From Faecalispora anaeroviscerum (GTDB lineage: Bacteria; Bacillota; Clostridia; Oscillospirales; Acutalibacteraceae), in the NCBI RefSeq assembly GCF_947568225.1, contig NZ_CANOOQ010000001.1, positions 1,550,001 through 1,614,000 of the forward strand: 64,000 bases of DNA, in the 5' to 3' direction. The notes beneath the pieces were generated by a model. The model was given only the letters and a program-made list of their open reading frames with translations, made no database searches and was not told the origin of the DNA. Positions 1 through 8,196 of the stretch are shown in pieces. Each line of letters begins with the position of its first letter. Within the stretch, counting starts at the first letter, position 1. Both the position numbers and the translations under genes were made by a program.

Positions 1-888
1 GGTCTAAAGTACGCTCTTTCCCACGATCTTCCCCTGATCACCACAGTACAGAGTACCCACAATGTAAGTGAGGGCTTTTACGGCAAAGGAATTCGCCGTC
101 TGCTAAACCAAAAGCTGTGCCAAAGCGCTTACCGCAAAGCACTGGCCTTTTCTGATCTTGTGACGAGCCCCTCGCAGAAAATTCTGCGCAAGATTCGTCC
201 CTTGTGCAAACACCGCCAGCTAACCGTTTCTCCCCTTTGCATAGACACCGAACGACTGCGCAAAAAGACGCCGGAGGGGGAACAAACCGAAGCAATGCGC
301 CGTCGCCTTGGAATCACCGGAAAAACAGGAATCCTTTTTGTGGGAACACTGGGCAAGGACAACCAGGTGGATGCTTTGTTGGATCGATGGGCTACCCTAT
401 GTAAAGGGCAAACCAAGCTGCATCTGGCAATCGTAGGGACAGGCCCGCAGTTCGACGAGCTGAAAAACAAAGCAAATCTGCTGGGAATTTTTTCACGGAT
501 CACCTTTGCCGGAGAGATTCCGCGGGAACAGATTCCGCTGTGCTACCAGGTTTGCAGTGCGTTTTTCAGTGCGTCGGAATCTGACACCATGAAGGCTGCC
601 CCGCTCGAAGCTATTGTGAGCGGTCTGCCAGTCATTCTGCCGAAGAACTGTGCCTGCGCCGAGCTGCTGGTGGATGGGGTCAACGGCTTCGCATATGATT
701 GTGAAACCGATATTGAAAAAATCCTGTGCAATTTCGCCTCCCTTTCCCCGGAAAAAGAAGCGGCCATGAAAAAGCTGGTCACACGCACAATGGGTGATCT
801 GACGCTTGAGGAACAGGCAAAGAGCTTTTTGAGTTTTTACTCGCTCACGCAAAAGCACCACTACAAAACAGCAGAAAAACTGGAATAA
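1..888 (+). CDS. Glycosyltransferase family 4-like protein, C-terminal part (5' end outside window)
   Basis: The frame is open from the first base, so the start lies upstream; 295 residues are visible. The C-terminal half has the GT-B nucleotide-sugar domain pattern: a strand reading ILFVGTLGKDNQVD, a central LAIVGTGP segment, and a donor-binding stretch with E, PLEA and SGLPVI followed by a second acidic residue and NGF. This fits group 1/GT4 enzymes that transfer a sugar from an NDP- or GDP-donor to a glycan or lipid acceptor at the cytoplasmic face. The acceptor cannot be read from sequence. A strong hairpin follows the stop directly, so this is the last gene of its transcript. The family call is fairly sure; the substrate is unknown. 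Confidence 0.75.
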   Translation, partial: GLKYALSHDLPLITTVQSTHNVSEGFYGKGIRRLLNQKLCQSAYRKALAFSDLVTSPSQKILRKIRPLCKHRQLTVSPLCIDTERLRKKTPEGEQTEAMRRRLGITGKTGILFVGTLGKDNQVDALLDRWATLCKGQTKLHLAIVGTGPQFDELKNKANLLGIFSRITFAGEIPREQIPLCYQVCSAFFSASESDTMKAAPLEAIVSGLPVILPKNCACAELLVDGVNGFAYDCETDIEKILCNFASLSPEKEAAMKKLVTRTMGDLTLEEQAKSFLSFYSLTQKHHYKTAEKLE

Positions 889-893
889 TACAG

Positions 894-949
894 ATACCGA
901 AAAGACAGGTGGGAAATTATCCAACCTGCCTTTTCGGTATTAATATTTT
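894..949 (+). terminator. Intrinsic terminator of the glycosyltransferase transcript
   Basis: The arms ATACCGAAAAG-ACAGGT and ACCTGCCTTTTCGGTAT (894-940) form a long stem and are followed by TAATATTTT. It starts six bases after the glycosyltransferase stop codon. Confidence 0.8.
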
Positions 950-959
950 GACGGGCAAC

Positions 960-993
960 AAAAAAGGGACATTCTTTGAATGCCCCTTTTTCA
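960..993 (-). terminator. Terminator of secDF, probably bidirectional
   Basis: AAAAAGGGACATTC pairs with GAATGCCCCTTTTT with one mismatch, giving A and T tracts on both sides. It lies just beyond the secF stop and faces the glycosyltransferase terminator, so it closes a convergent junction. Confidence 0.7.
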
Positions 994-1009
994 TTGCTAT
1001 TGAATGGAC

Positions 1010-1975
1010 TCAGCGGGATGAAGCCGTCTGTTGCAGCTTCTTCTGCTGCTTATGCTTCTGCCACATTACGTACAGAGGGCCAGCCACGCAGATGGAGGAA
1101 TAGCAGCCGGTAATAATACCTACCATCATCGGCAGAGCAAAGGTCTGCACAGAATCCAGATTGTACATTACGCTGACGATATACACCACCGCGATTGCGG
1201 CAAAGGTGCAGCCCGCGGTATACAGAGAACGGGTCAGGGTCTGATTGATGCTGGTGTCGACCAAAACGCCGTAATCGGTCTTGGGACCCATCAGCTTGCG
1301 GTTTTCACGGATACGGTCGTAAATAATGATCGTATCGTTCAGGGAATAGCCGAGAATGGTCAGAACAACCGCGATAAAGTTATCGTTGATCGGCATGCGG
1401 AAGATGACAAATGTAAAGTACACCATCGCCACGTCGTGCAGCAGGGCGATAATCGCCATAGTACCCGCGGAAGCACCACCGATCTTCTTAAAGCGGATTG
1501 CAATGTAGACAATCAGCAGCGCAGCCGCAACCAATACCGACAACAGGCACTTGAGGAAGAAATCGCGGCCCATAACCGGGTTGACAGAGCTGGATTCCAC
1601 TACGGCAAAGTTTGCTTTCGGGTATTCCTTTGCCAACGCGGTGGCCACCGCCTGCTGATGCTCCACGCTCAGCGACTCCGTACCGGAGAAGGAAATCGAC
1701 ACATTATTGAGAGCTTCCTTGCCGGTCGCGGACTTTACATCCTCATTGATGTTAACGGTAACAGGCTTGCTCGTCGTAGTCTGAACAATATCCTGTACCT
1801 TTTCCTGATCGATGGTGCCGGTATAGGAGTACTTAATCAGCGCACCGCCGGTGAACTGAATATCAAGCTGAGTGCCGAAAATAACGTTAAAGATCAGGCC
1901 GATTGCCATCAGGCCCAACGAAACCGTAAAGTAGATCTTGCGGTTCTCATAAAAATGAACTTGAAAAGTTTTCAT
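1010..1975 (-). CDS. secF: Protein translocase subunit SecF
   Basis: 321 residues. SecF forms, with SecD, the proton-driven accessory complex of the Sec translocon that pulls exported proteins across the membrane. An N-terminal membrane helix (about residues 13-33) is followed by the SecF-type FTGG motif near residue 42, an extracytoplasmic domain, and five more membrane helices with the family's ILGYSLNDTIIIYDRIREN segment. The length is normal for SecF. The ATG overlaps the secD stop by four bases, and a GGAGGTG ribosome site lies inside the secD end, so the two are translationally coupled. The call is secure. Confidence 0.96.
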   Translation of the reverse strand: MKTFQVHFYENRKIYFTVSLGLMAIGLIFNVIFGTQLDIQFTGGALIKYSYTGTIDQEKVQDIVQTTTSKPVTVNINEDVKSATGKEALNNVSISFSGTESLSVEHQQAVATALAKEYPKANFAVVESSSVNPVMGRDFFLKCLLSVLVAAALLIVYIAIRFKKIGGASAGTMAIIALLHDVAMVYFTFVIFRMPINDNFIAVVLTILGYSLNDTIIIYDRIRENRKLMGPKTDYGVLVDTSINQTLTRSLYTAGCTFAAIAVVYIVSVMYNLDSVQTFALPMMVGIITGCYSSICVAGPLYVMWQKHKQQKKLQQTASSR

Positions 1976-3381
1976 TTATCGGCACCTCCATACAGCCACT
2001 TGCTGCGCGCGAATCGGAACCCGGAGATTGATTTGGTCATCAAGCGAGTCGCGGTAACGCCCATGATAAAGTTGCCAATCGTTCCGACCAGCAGAGTATA
2101 TCCAAAGGAATAGATAGCCCCTGTTGTGGAGGAACCAAACAAAGCTGAGAACAGGTTTGTAGGTCCGAACACCAGCATCAGAATCACAGCAACGATAATA
2201 ACGGTAATGTTACCGTCAAAAATCGCCCAGAAGCTGTTGGCATTACCCTTTTGAATCGCTCCGTCGAGCGTTTTACCAGCCCACAGCTCTTCCTTGATTC
2301 TGGTGGCAGTGATAATATTCGCATCCACGCCCATACCAATGGAAAGGATAATGCCGGCGATGCCAGGCAGCGTCATCGTAAAGCTATTGAGGAAGGGGAA
2401 ATATCCCGAAACTGCCGCAAACGACAGGGCAACCTGCCCCATCAAGGCAATCACCGCAATCAGGCCGGGCAGACGGAACACCACCAGCATGAACAGACAC
2501 ACCAGCGCAAACGCGACAACGCCGGCCCAGCGCATGGCATCCAGAGAGCTGCTGCCGAGGGATGGGCTGATCGTCTGGAAGTTGGTGGTCGTTAGCTTAA
2601 ACGGCAGAGCACCGGCGCTGATCTTCGCAGCCAGGGAGGAAGCCTCCGCCGCTGTAAAGTTTCCCTCGATGGTGCATTTACCGTCCGTAATCGCCTCTTT
2701 TACGTTCGGGGCAGAAATCATTACGTCATCCATCCAGACGGAAATGGTTTGTCCAACCAAACGCTCTGTTGCTTCGGCAAATTTGGTTGAGCCCTCTTTG
2801 CTGAATTCCAGTGCGACCAGATACTCCGTTTTGCCGGTATCAGGATTTTGATATACCTGCGGCTGGGCTGACACAACCTCGTCGCCCTGCAGAATAATCG
2901 CATCCTTTGTCGTACCCGTAGGGGTTTTGTAAACCGGCTGACCGTCAGAGCCGGTCTCGGTGGTTGCGTAATCTCCCCCTTCACGGAAGGTAAGCAGCGC
3001 GGTCGCGCTCAGTTCCTGAATGGCTGCTTCTGGGTCAAAACTCTGTTCGCCGCTTTTCCAGGGGAAGCGGACAATAATACGGTCGTTGTGATCATCAGTA
3101 TAGATCTCGTAATCCGTAATATTGTTGTTGACCAGACGCAGCTCAATCGTCGACTTTGCCGCGTTAAGCTGATCCTCAGTCGCTCCCTTTCCGGTATCGG
3201 GAGTAAAGGTGGCCTCTACCCCTCCGCGGATGTCGATGCCCCATCGAATGTCGCCCGCACCTTTTACATATGTAGTGCGATTATCCCCGTTTTGCGCGTA
3301 TACCCCAAAAATGGCGGTGTAGGTAAAAAGCAGGATAAGGAGGGCGACGATGAAAAACACCGGTTTTCCTACTCGCTTCAT
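1972..3381 (-). CDS. secD: Protein translocase subunit SecD
   Basis: 469 residues, the membrane partner of SecF. The ATG at 3381 was chosen because a GGAGG site precedes it and the first membrane helix (about residues 8-28) follows at once; an in-frame start further upstream has neither. The GIDIRGGVEATF segment near residue 50 is the SecD signature. Next comes a large extracytoplasmic domain with the P1-type KSTIELRLVNN region, then a block of membrane helices containing MTLPGIAGIILSIGMGVD and NITVII. It is the first gene of a two-gene operon and has a near-consensus promoter upstream. The call is secure. Confidence 0.96.
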   Translation of the reverse strand: MKRVGKPVFFIVALLILLFTYTAIFGVYAQNGDNRTTYVKGAGDIRWGIDIRGGVEATFTPDTGKGATEDQLNAAKSTIELRLVNNNITDYEIYTDDHNDRIIVRFPWKSGEQSFDPEAAIQELSATALLTFREGGDYATTETGSDGQPVYKTPTGTTKDAIILQGDEVVSAQPQVYQNPDTGKTEYLVALEFSKEGSTKFAEATERLVGQTISVWMDDVMISAPNVKEAITDGKCTIEGNFTAAEASSLAAKISAGALPFKLTTTNFQTISPSLGSSSLDAMRWAGVVAFALVCLFMLVVFRLPGLIAVIALMGQVALSFAAVSGYFPFLNSFTMTLPGIAGIILSIGMGVDANIITATRIKEELWAGKTLDGAIQKGNANSFWAIFDGNITVIIVAVILMLVFGPTNLFSALFGSSTTGAIYSFGYTLLVGTIGNFIMGVTATRLMTKSISGFRFARSKWLYGGADK

Positions 3382-3459
3382 GCAAATATCCTCCAATAGC
3401 ATTAAGGTTTCCGCGGCTGCGTTCCAGATGGAACCGCAGCCGCGTACATAACAAAGCTT

Positions 3460-3488
3460 ATTATAGGATGATACCCGCAAAAAGTCAA
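3460..3488 (-). promoter_or_regulatory. Promoter of secDF
   Basis: On the minus strand TTGACT is followed after 17 bases by TATAAT, about 80 bases upstream of the secD ATG. It is a near-perfect SigA-type promoter. Confidence 0.75.
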
Positions 3489-3540
3489 TGGAAAAGCCCT
3501 GAATTGCTGTTTGTTTCACAGACGATTTCGCAAAAAGGTA

Positions 3541-4827
3541 TTATTTTGCAGCGGCGCCCAGCAGCTTCTCCAAAGCAGCCAGACGAGTGCTGACACAAAA
3601 CACCGCGATGGCCTTTTTCATCTCTTCCAAGGACGGATATGTGGGTGCTACACGGATGTTGGTATCCTTTGGGTCTTTGCCGTAGGGAAACGCCGCGCCC
3701 GCGCCGGTAAGAACAACTCCGGCCTCCTTGCACAGCTGAACCACGCGCTTCGCGCAGCCCTCCATCACATCCACACTCACAAAATAACCGCCGTTCGGAT
3801 TCGTCCAGGAAGCGATGTTCTTATCCCCCAGCTCGCTGCCGAGGGTATCAAGCACCACCTGAAACTTCGGTGCGATGATGGTTCTGTGATGCTTCATATG
3901 CTCCAGAATGCCGTCCATATCGCGCAGGTACATCAGATGACGCATCTGGTTGAGCTTGTCGGGGTCAATCGTTTGGAACGAAAGGTGCTTTCTAATATCC
4001 TGATAGGTTGTTTCTCCTGCCGCCATGGCGGCAATCCCTGCTCCCGGGAATGTGATTTTAGAGGTAGAGCAGAAGAATACCGGCAACTCGGTGTTCCCAG
4101 TCTTTTCGCATTCCGCGTACAGATCAAGAAGCTCGTCGGGCGTATCCGTCAGGTCATGAACGCAGTAAGCATTATCCCACATTACGCGGAAATCCAGAGC
4201 GGCAGGTTTCAGTGCCGCCACACGGCGAACCACTTCATCGGAATAGGTGGTTCCGAGCGGGTTGGAATACTTCGGCACACACCACATTCCTTTAATGGTA
4301 TCGTCCTCAGCCACCAGGCGCTCAATGAGATCCATATCGGGGCTGCCGTCCACCATCGGAACCAGAATCAGCTCAAAGCCGAAATATTCCGTAATAGCAA
4401 AATGACGGTCATACCCGGGAGAAGGGCACAAAAACTTGATTTTTTCCTGCTTACCCCAGGGCTTGCAGCCAGAAAAGCCATGTGTCATGCCGCAGGAAAT
4501 AAAGTCGAACATCATATTGAGGCTGGAGTTGCCGCCGATAATGACATTTTCCGGTTTTACCTGCATCATCTTTGCCAGAATTGCGCGCAGCTCGGGCAGA
4601 CCCTCAGGCATACCGTAATTGCGCAGATCATCCCCGGTGGAAGCAATCATATTAGAATCCGACGTCAGCATATTGAGCATATCCATAGAAAGATTCAGCT
4701 GCTCGGGAGAGGGCTTCCCTCTTGCCATATTCAGCTTGAGACCCTGTGCCTTGAAAGCGTCATACTGTTGCTGAACCTTTTGCTTTTCCTGTTCCAGTTC
4801 TTGTCTGGACAACAAACCATATTCCAT
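3541..4827 (-). CDS. Aspartate aminotransferase, type Ic (PLP-dependent)
   Basis: 428 residues. The N-terminal MARGKPSPEQLNLS segment (about 34-47) and the PLP lysine in STSKITFPGAG (K257) match the fold-type I subgroup long mis-annotated as MocR-like or alanine aminotransferase and since shown in actinobacteria to be an aspartate aminotransferase (type Ic, Pfam Asp_aminotransf). The expected reaction is aspartate plus 2-oxoglutarate to oxaloacetate plus glutamate, in the cytoplasm. There is no DNA-binding domain, which rules out a true MocR regulator. GGAG lies about 10 bases before the ATG. It has its own promoter and stands between secDF and asnS. The family is secure; the aspartate specificity is inferred from the subgroup. 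Confidence 0.85.
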   Translation of the reverse strand: MEYGLLSRQELEQEKQKVQQQYDAFKAQGLKLNMARGKPSPEQLNLSMDMLNMLTSDSNMIASTGDDLRNYGMPEGLPELRAILAKMMQVKPENVIIGGNSSLNMMFDFISCGMTHGFSGCKPWGKQEKIKFLCPSPGYDRHFAITEYFGFELILVPMVDGSPDMDLIERLVAEDDTIKGMWCVPKYSNPLGTTYSDEVVRRVAALKPAALDFRVMWDNAYCVHDLTDTPDELLDLYAECEKTGNTELPVFFCSTSKITFPGAGIAAMAAGETTYQDIRKHLSFQTIDPDKLNQMRHLMYLRDMDGILEHMKHHRTIIAPKFQVVLDTLGSELGDKNIASWTNPNGGYFVSVDVMEGCAKRVVQLCKEAGVVLTGAGAAFPYGKDPKDTNIRVAPTYPSLEEMKKAIAVFCVSTRLAALEKLLGAAAK

Positions 4828-4877
4828 TTGAGCATCTCCTTTTCCAAACCTGCATAAATGATATTGAAAGTATTACT

Positions 4878-4906
4878 ATTCTAATATATTCAGATCAAAA
4901 GCGCAA
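4878..4906 (-). promoter_or_regulatory. Promoter of the aspartate aminotransferase gene
   Basis: TTGCGC and TAGAAT on the minus strand are separated by 17 bases, roughly 50 bases upstream of the start codon. Confidence 0.55.
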
Positions 4907-5030
4907 GTTAAATTTATCTTTCCTGCATTTTTGTTATATTTGGCAGGTTTTTCACAAAAAAGTAGAGCAAATTGCTTTTTTCACGGATTTTCTGAAATGC
5001 TAATCTTAAAAAATAATTAATTATAATAGT

Positions 5031-5063
5031 TATGCCTCCCCTATTGAAGGTCGGGGAGGCATA
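5031..5063 (-). terminator. Hairpin downstream of asnS, likely its terminator
   Basis: TATGCCTCCCC pairs with GGGGAGGCATA as a perfect 11-bp stem, 32 bases after the asnS stop. The T-richer flank is on the plus strand and the minus-strand U-tract is loose, so its efficiency is uncertain. Confidence 0.55.
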
Positions 5064-5094
5064 GCTTTCTTCTTTTTTATAGGGAAGCTTCCTG

Positions 5095-6489
5095 TTAAAA
5101 TTCCGCAGAGCCGGTTGTGCGCGGAAAAGGCAGGACATCCCGTATATTGGAAACGCCGGTCAGGTACATCACCATGCGTTCAAAACCGAGGCCAAAGCCC
5201 GCATGTTTCGCCCCGCCGTAACGACGCAGATCGAGATACCACCCATATTCCTCTTCGGAGAGACCCGTTTCACACATACGGCTTTGCAGAAGTTCGAGCC
5301 GTTCCTCTCTCTGGCTGCCGCCGATGATCTCACCGATACCAGGCACAAGAAGATCCATAGCAGCCACTGTTTTTCCATCGTCGTTCGTGCGCATATAGAA
5401 CGCCTTGATCTCCTTCGGGTAATCCGTAACGAACAGCGGCTTGCCGAACACCTGCTCAGTCAAATACCGCTCATGCTCGGTCTGCAGATCACTGCCCCAT
5501 GAAACCGGGTATTCAAACCGGCTGTTTTCGCGCTCAAGCAGCTCCACTGCCTGTGTGTACGTCACGTGTGCAAAATCCGATTCCGCCACATGGCGCAGGC
5601 GCTCCAGAAGGCCGGGATCGACAAACCGGTTAAAGAAGTCCAGCTCCTGCGGGCAGGAATCCATCACAGAGCCAATCACAGAGCGGAGCATATCCTCGGC
5701 CAGACGCATATCGTCTGAAAGATCAGCAAACGCGATTTCAGGCTCGACCATCCAGAATTCTGCCGCATGGCGCGCGGTATATGATTTTTCAGCGCGGAAG
5801 GTAGGGCCGAACGTATAGATCTTGCCAAACGCGAGTGCCATGCACTCCCCCTCCAGCTGACCGGATACTGTCAGCGAGGTGTGCTTCTGAAAGAAATCCT
5901 TCGTGTAATCGACCGAACCATCCTCGTTCAAAGGCGGATTAATCGGGTCGAGCGTGGTAACATGAAACATTTCGCCCGCGCCCTCACAATCACTGGCGGT
6001 AATCAGCGGTGTGTTGGCATAGACGAAGCCGCGTTCCTGGAAAAAGCGGTGAATGGCAAAAGCCGCAACGGAGCGCACACGGAACACAGCACTGAATAAA
6101 TTGGTGCGCGGGCGCAAATGTGCGATGGTACGCAGAAACTCTACGGAATGGCGTTTTTTCTGCAGCGGGTATTCGGGCGCAGAGAGAGCTTCTACCGCAA
6201 TCTGTACGGCGTGCAGCTCACACGGCTGCTTTGCCTGAGGAGTCAGCATCAGAGTACCGGTCGCACAAAGCGCGGCCCCTACGTTCTGCTTTGCAATCTC
6301 CGCAAAATTTTCAACCTTCTGCGCTTCAAATACAACCTGAAGCCCCGCAAAGCTGCTGCCGTCGTTCAAATCAATAAATCCCAGTGCTTTGGAATCCCGG
6401 ATGCTTTTGACCCACCCGCAGACAGTGATTGTCTGCTCCGCGTATTTCTGCGGGTCCGCAAGAATCTTTGCGATTTCGATTCGTTCCAT
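5095..6489 (-). CDS. asnS: Asparaginyl-tRNA synthetase
   Basis: 464 residues, charging tRNA-Asn with asparagine. An N-terminal OB-fold anticodon-binding domain (about 1-110, with ITVCGWVKSIRDSK) is followed by the class II catalytic core. Motif 2 is in GPTFRAEKS, and motif 3 is at the C-terminus in GFGLGFERMVMYLTGVSNIRDV. The end PFPRTTGSAEF with no extension is typical of AsnRS and separates it from AspRS. The ATG at 6489 has an AGGAGG site ten bases upstream; a further upstream in-frame start would add residues not seen in the family. Single-gene unit with a hairpin behind it. Confidence 0.96.
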   Translation of the reverse strand: MERIEIAKILADPQKYAEQTITVCGWVKSIRDSKALGFIDLNDGSSFAGLQVVFEAQKVENFAEIAKQNVGAALCATGTLMLTPQAKQPCELHAVQIAVEALSAPEYPLQKKRHSVEFLRTIAHLRPRTNLFSAVFRVRSVAAFAIHRFFQERGFVYANTPLITASDCEGAGEMFHVTTLDPINPPLNEDGSVDYTKDFFQKHTSLTVSGQLEGECMALAFGKIYTFGPTFRAEKSYTARHAAEFWMVEPEIAFADLSDDMRLAEDMLRSVIGSVMDSCPQELDFFNRFVDPGLLERLRHVAESDFAHVTYTQAVELLERENSRFEYPVSWGSDLQTEHERYLTEQVFGKPLFVTDYPKEIKAFYMRTNDDGKTVAAMDLLVPGIGEIIGGSQREERLELLQSRMCETGLSEEEYGWYLDLRRYGGAKHAGFGLGFERMVMYLTGVSNIRDVLPFPRTTGSAEF

Positions 6490-6680
6490 ACCATCGATAC
6501 CTCCTGATTTTTTGCCGCAGTCCACCCTGCGGCACGGTACTCACAATTATGCTTTACTATGTTATAAGCAGAATGAAAATATTCGCTCTGCTTCGTTTTG
6601 CGGTTTGAGGTTATTATAACATCCTTTCCCCCACAATCAGCGACAAAACAAAAAATTTTACTGGATATTTTAAAATAGTC
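6490..6680. other. asnS leader region
   Basis: Minus-strand asnS leader. A TATAAT-like element lies at about 6615-6620 without a clear -35, and TAACCTCA follows it. Two hairpins are present: GCAGA/TCTGC arms around 6560-6590, and GCCGCAG/CTGCGGC (about 6513-6533) just before the ribosome site. I see no gene here. Confidence 0.4.
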
Positions 6681-6709
6681 TTGATTTTTGCAAAAAGGTT
6701 CGCTATAAT
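6681..6709 (+). promoter_or_regulatory. Promoter of tRNA-Ser
   Basis: TTGATT (6681-6686) and TATAAT (6704-6709) are separated by 17 bases and lie about 40 bases upstream of the mature tRNA 5' end. Confidence 0.75.
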
Positions 6710-6749
6710 AACATAGTCGTCAGCCCGACAGCGGGTTTGATATTGCCAT

Positions 6750-6835
6750 GGAGAGGTATTCTAATGGTAAGGAGCCACATTGGAAATGTGGTGTGCCGCA
6801 AGGCATTGTGCGTTCGAGTCGCATCCTCTCCGCCA
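6750..6835 (+). tRNA. tRNA-Ser (anticodon GGA), CCA encoded
   Basis: The acceptor arms GGAGAGG (6750-6756) and CCTCTCC (6825-6831) pair, followed by discriminator G and an encoded CCA. The anticodon stem CCACA/TGTGG closes a seven-base loop TTGGAAA that presents GGA, which reads UCC and UCU serine codons. A long variable arm (GTGCCGCAAGGCA) is the class II hallmark of tRNA-Ser, and the T loop is GTTCGAGTC. The gene stands alone with its own promoter and terminator. Confidence 0.96.
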
Positions 6836-6870
6836 TAAAAAGCATTCGCAATTGCGAGTGCTTTTTTCTT
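6836..6870 (+). terminator. Terminator of tRNA-Ser
   Basis: AAAGCATTCGCAATTGCGAGTGCTTT forms a stem with one G-T type mismatch and is followed by TTTCTTTTTT. It starts one base after the encoded CCA. Confidence 0.85.
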
Positions 6871-6968
6871 TTTTCCTACAATATCCAGTAGATTCGGGCA
6901 AACGCTTAAATACAAAATGGATATTGTAATTTATATTATACTTAAAGTTAATTTTATATGCAAAAAAA

Positions 6969-6997
6969 GAGGCCTTCGTTTGATCGAAAGCCTCTCT
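6969..6997 (-). terminator. Second minus-strand terminator downstream of the sugar kinase region
   Basis: The minus strand reads a stem AGAGGCTTTCG/CGAAGGCCTCT followed by seven T. No complete minus-strand gene ends here; the next real stop upstream is the kinase at 7241, which has its own terminator. It may have served a gene that has been lost. Confidence 0.65.
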
Positions 6998-7087
6998 TCT
7001 TGTTAGGACGGTTATGAAAAAGTGTTACGACATAAACATAGTTCAAATTCTCTGCGGAACAACAAACCGCAGATTGCCGCGTTAAGA

Positions 7088-7162
7088 GAGCATGTTCACC
7101 CCGACAGCAGCGGCGTCGATCTTGCCGCCATGAAACAGCTTACGAGTATATTCCTCTAATCA
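7088..7162 (-). pseudogene. Possible 3' relic of a lost gene
   Basis: Between the two minus-strand terminators a 24-codon tail reads LEEYTRKLFHGGKIDAAAVG and continues to NMLS and a TAA stop. It has protein-like composition, but a stop codon lies directly upstream and there is no start or ribosome site. The adjacent orphan terminator supports a gene end. I do not recognise the family, and chance cannot be excluded. Confidence 0.2.
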
Positions 7163-7166
7163 TAAA

Positions 7167-7207
7167 AGAGCAGCGGCCACAGTATAACCTGTGGCCGCTG
7201 CTCTTTC
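7167..7207 (-). terminator. Terminator of the LacI-kinase pair, bidirectional
   Basis: AAAGAGCAGCGGCCACAG pairs perfectly with CTGTGGCCGCTGCTCTTT around a short loop, with T-rich flanks on both strands. It lies 34 bases after the kinase stop. Confidence 0.85.
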
Positions 7208-7240
7208 TTCCCGTTGAAGCTCTGCAAACCGGGAAAGGAA

Positions 7241-8167
7241 TTACGTTCGGCTTTCCGCCAACGAGGCGATTCTCTCGGTAAGACCGGCCTCATACCCCGG
7301 GACAGCGCCGCTATGAGAAGCGACATAGGCGCCAAGATGGTTCCCGGCCTTTACCGCGGATACCATGTTCCCCGTATGTAAATACACGTACAGAAACGCG
7401 GCGGAAAATGCATCCCCAGCGCCGACGGTATCCGCAACCTGTACCCGCTGGCCGGGAACATCGAGCCGGATCTCGCGTGTATACGCCAATACCCCCTGCG
7501 CCCCTTTGGTAACCAGGCAGATTTGCAGCTCCGGGTAGTGAGCAAACAACCGGGAAACAGGGTCCTCCCCTAAATTGAGCATTTGCCGAAGCACCGCCAG
7601 TTCCTCGTCATTCAGCTTTAAAATCGTGCAATGGCTGAGCGAATAGAGGAGAATCTCCTCTGTATAAAAGCCGTCGCGCAGGTTAATATCGAGAAAGCGA
7701 ACGGAGAACGGCACGCTTTCAATCAACTGATGAAGCGTACTGCGGCTCCCGGGCGAGCGCTGAGCCATGGTACCGAAAAAGAGAGCATCATAGCCACCTT
7801 GCCCAATGTGCAACAGCTCCTGCGGGGAAAGAGCAATATGATCATAAGCTACGTTTTCCATAATGTGATAGCTGGGGATGCCGCTGCCGTCCACAGCTAC
7901 CTGCACCTGGCCTGTTGGCCGGTTGCTCCGACCGATCAGAGCAGTATTCACGCCAAAGCCATGAAGCAGAGAAATGGCGTTGTCCCCCAGCTCATCCTGA
8001 CCGACGCAAGACAGCAAAGAGCTGCCGGCCCCCAGCCTTGCCAAATGGGCAGCGGAGTTTGCCGGCCCGCCGCCAATAAAGGTACCGTTTGGGAATCTGT
8101 CAAACAACACCTCTCCAAACAACAGCACCCGGCTGTGTCCGCGCTTTTGAGAGTTGGAATGTATCAT
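7241..8167 (-). CDS. PfkB-family carbohydrate kinase (fructokinase-like)
   Basis: 308 residues. Ribokinase-fold kinases phosphorylate a sugar hydroxyl with ATP. The N-terminal sugar-binding signature is GGGPANSAAHLARLGA, and the C-terminal anion-hole and catalytic-base signature is DTVGAGDAF near residue 247. The FGEVLFDRFP opening resembles fructokinases, but the substrate is not proven. The ATG at 8167 with a loose AGGA site was chosen; a TTG at 8200 that overlaps the stop of the regulator gene is an alternative and would add 11 residues. It forms an operon with the LacI-type gene, so the two probably handle the same sugar. No transporter is adjacent. Confidence 0.88.
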   Translation of the reverse strand: MIHSNSQKRGHSRVLLFGEVLFDRFPNGTFIGGGPANSAAHLARLGAGSSLLSCVGQDELGDNAISLLHGFGVNTALIGRSNRPTGQVQVAVDGSGIPSYHIMENVAYDHIALSPQELLHIGQGGYDALFFGTMAQRSPGSRSTLHQLIESVPFSVRFLDINLRDGFYTEEILLYSLSHCTILKLNDEELAVLRQMLNLGEDPVSRLFAHYPELQICLVTKGAQGVLAYTREIRLDVPGQRVQVADTVGAGDAFSAAFLYVYLHTGNMVSAVKAGNHLGAYVASHSGAVPGYEAGLTERIASLAESRT

Positions 8168-8196
8168 AATGTTTTGCCGTCCTGTCTCTGTTATAG

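Noticed and set aside
6490..6560. T-box leader of asnS (GGGTGG and ACCG fragments)
   Set aside because: No full TGGNACCGCG antiterminator sequence, no terminator competing with it, and the leader is too short.
6703..6915. 70-codon minus-strand frame over the tRNA-Ser gene
   Set aside because: It reads the tRNA antisense, including a GEDATRTH-like stretch that is a known artefact of tRNA-Ser genes; no ribosome site.
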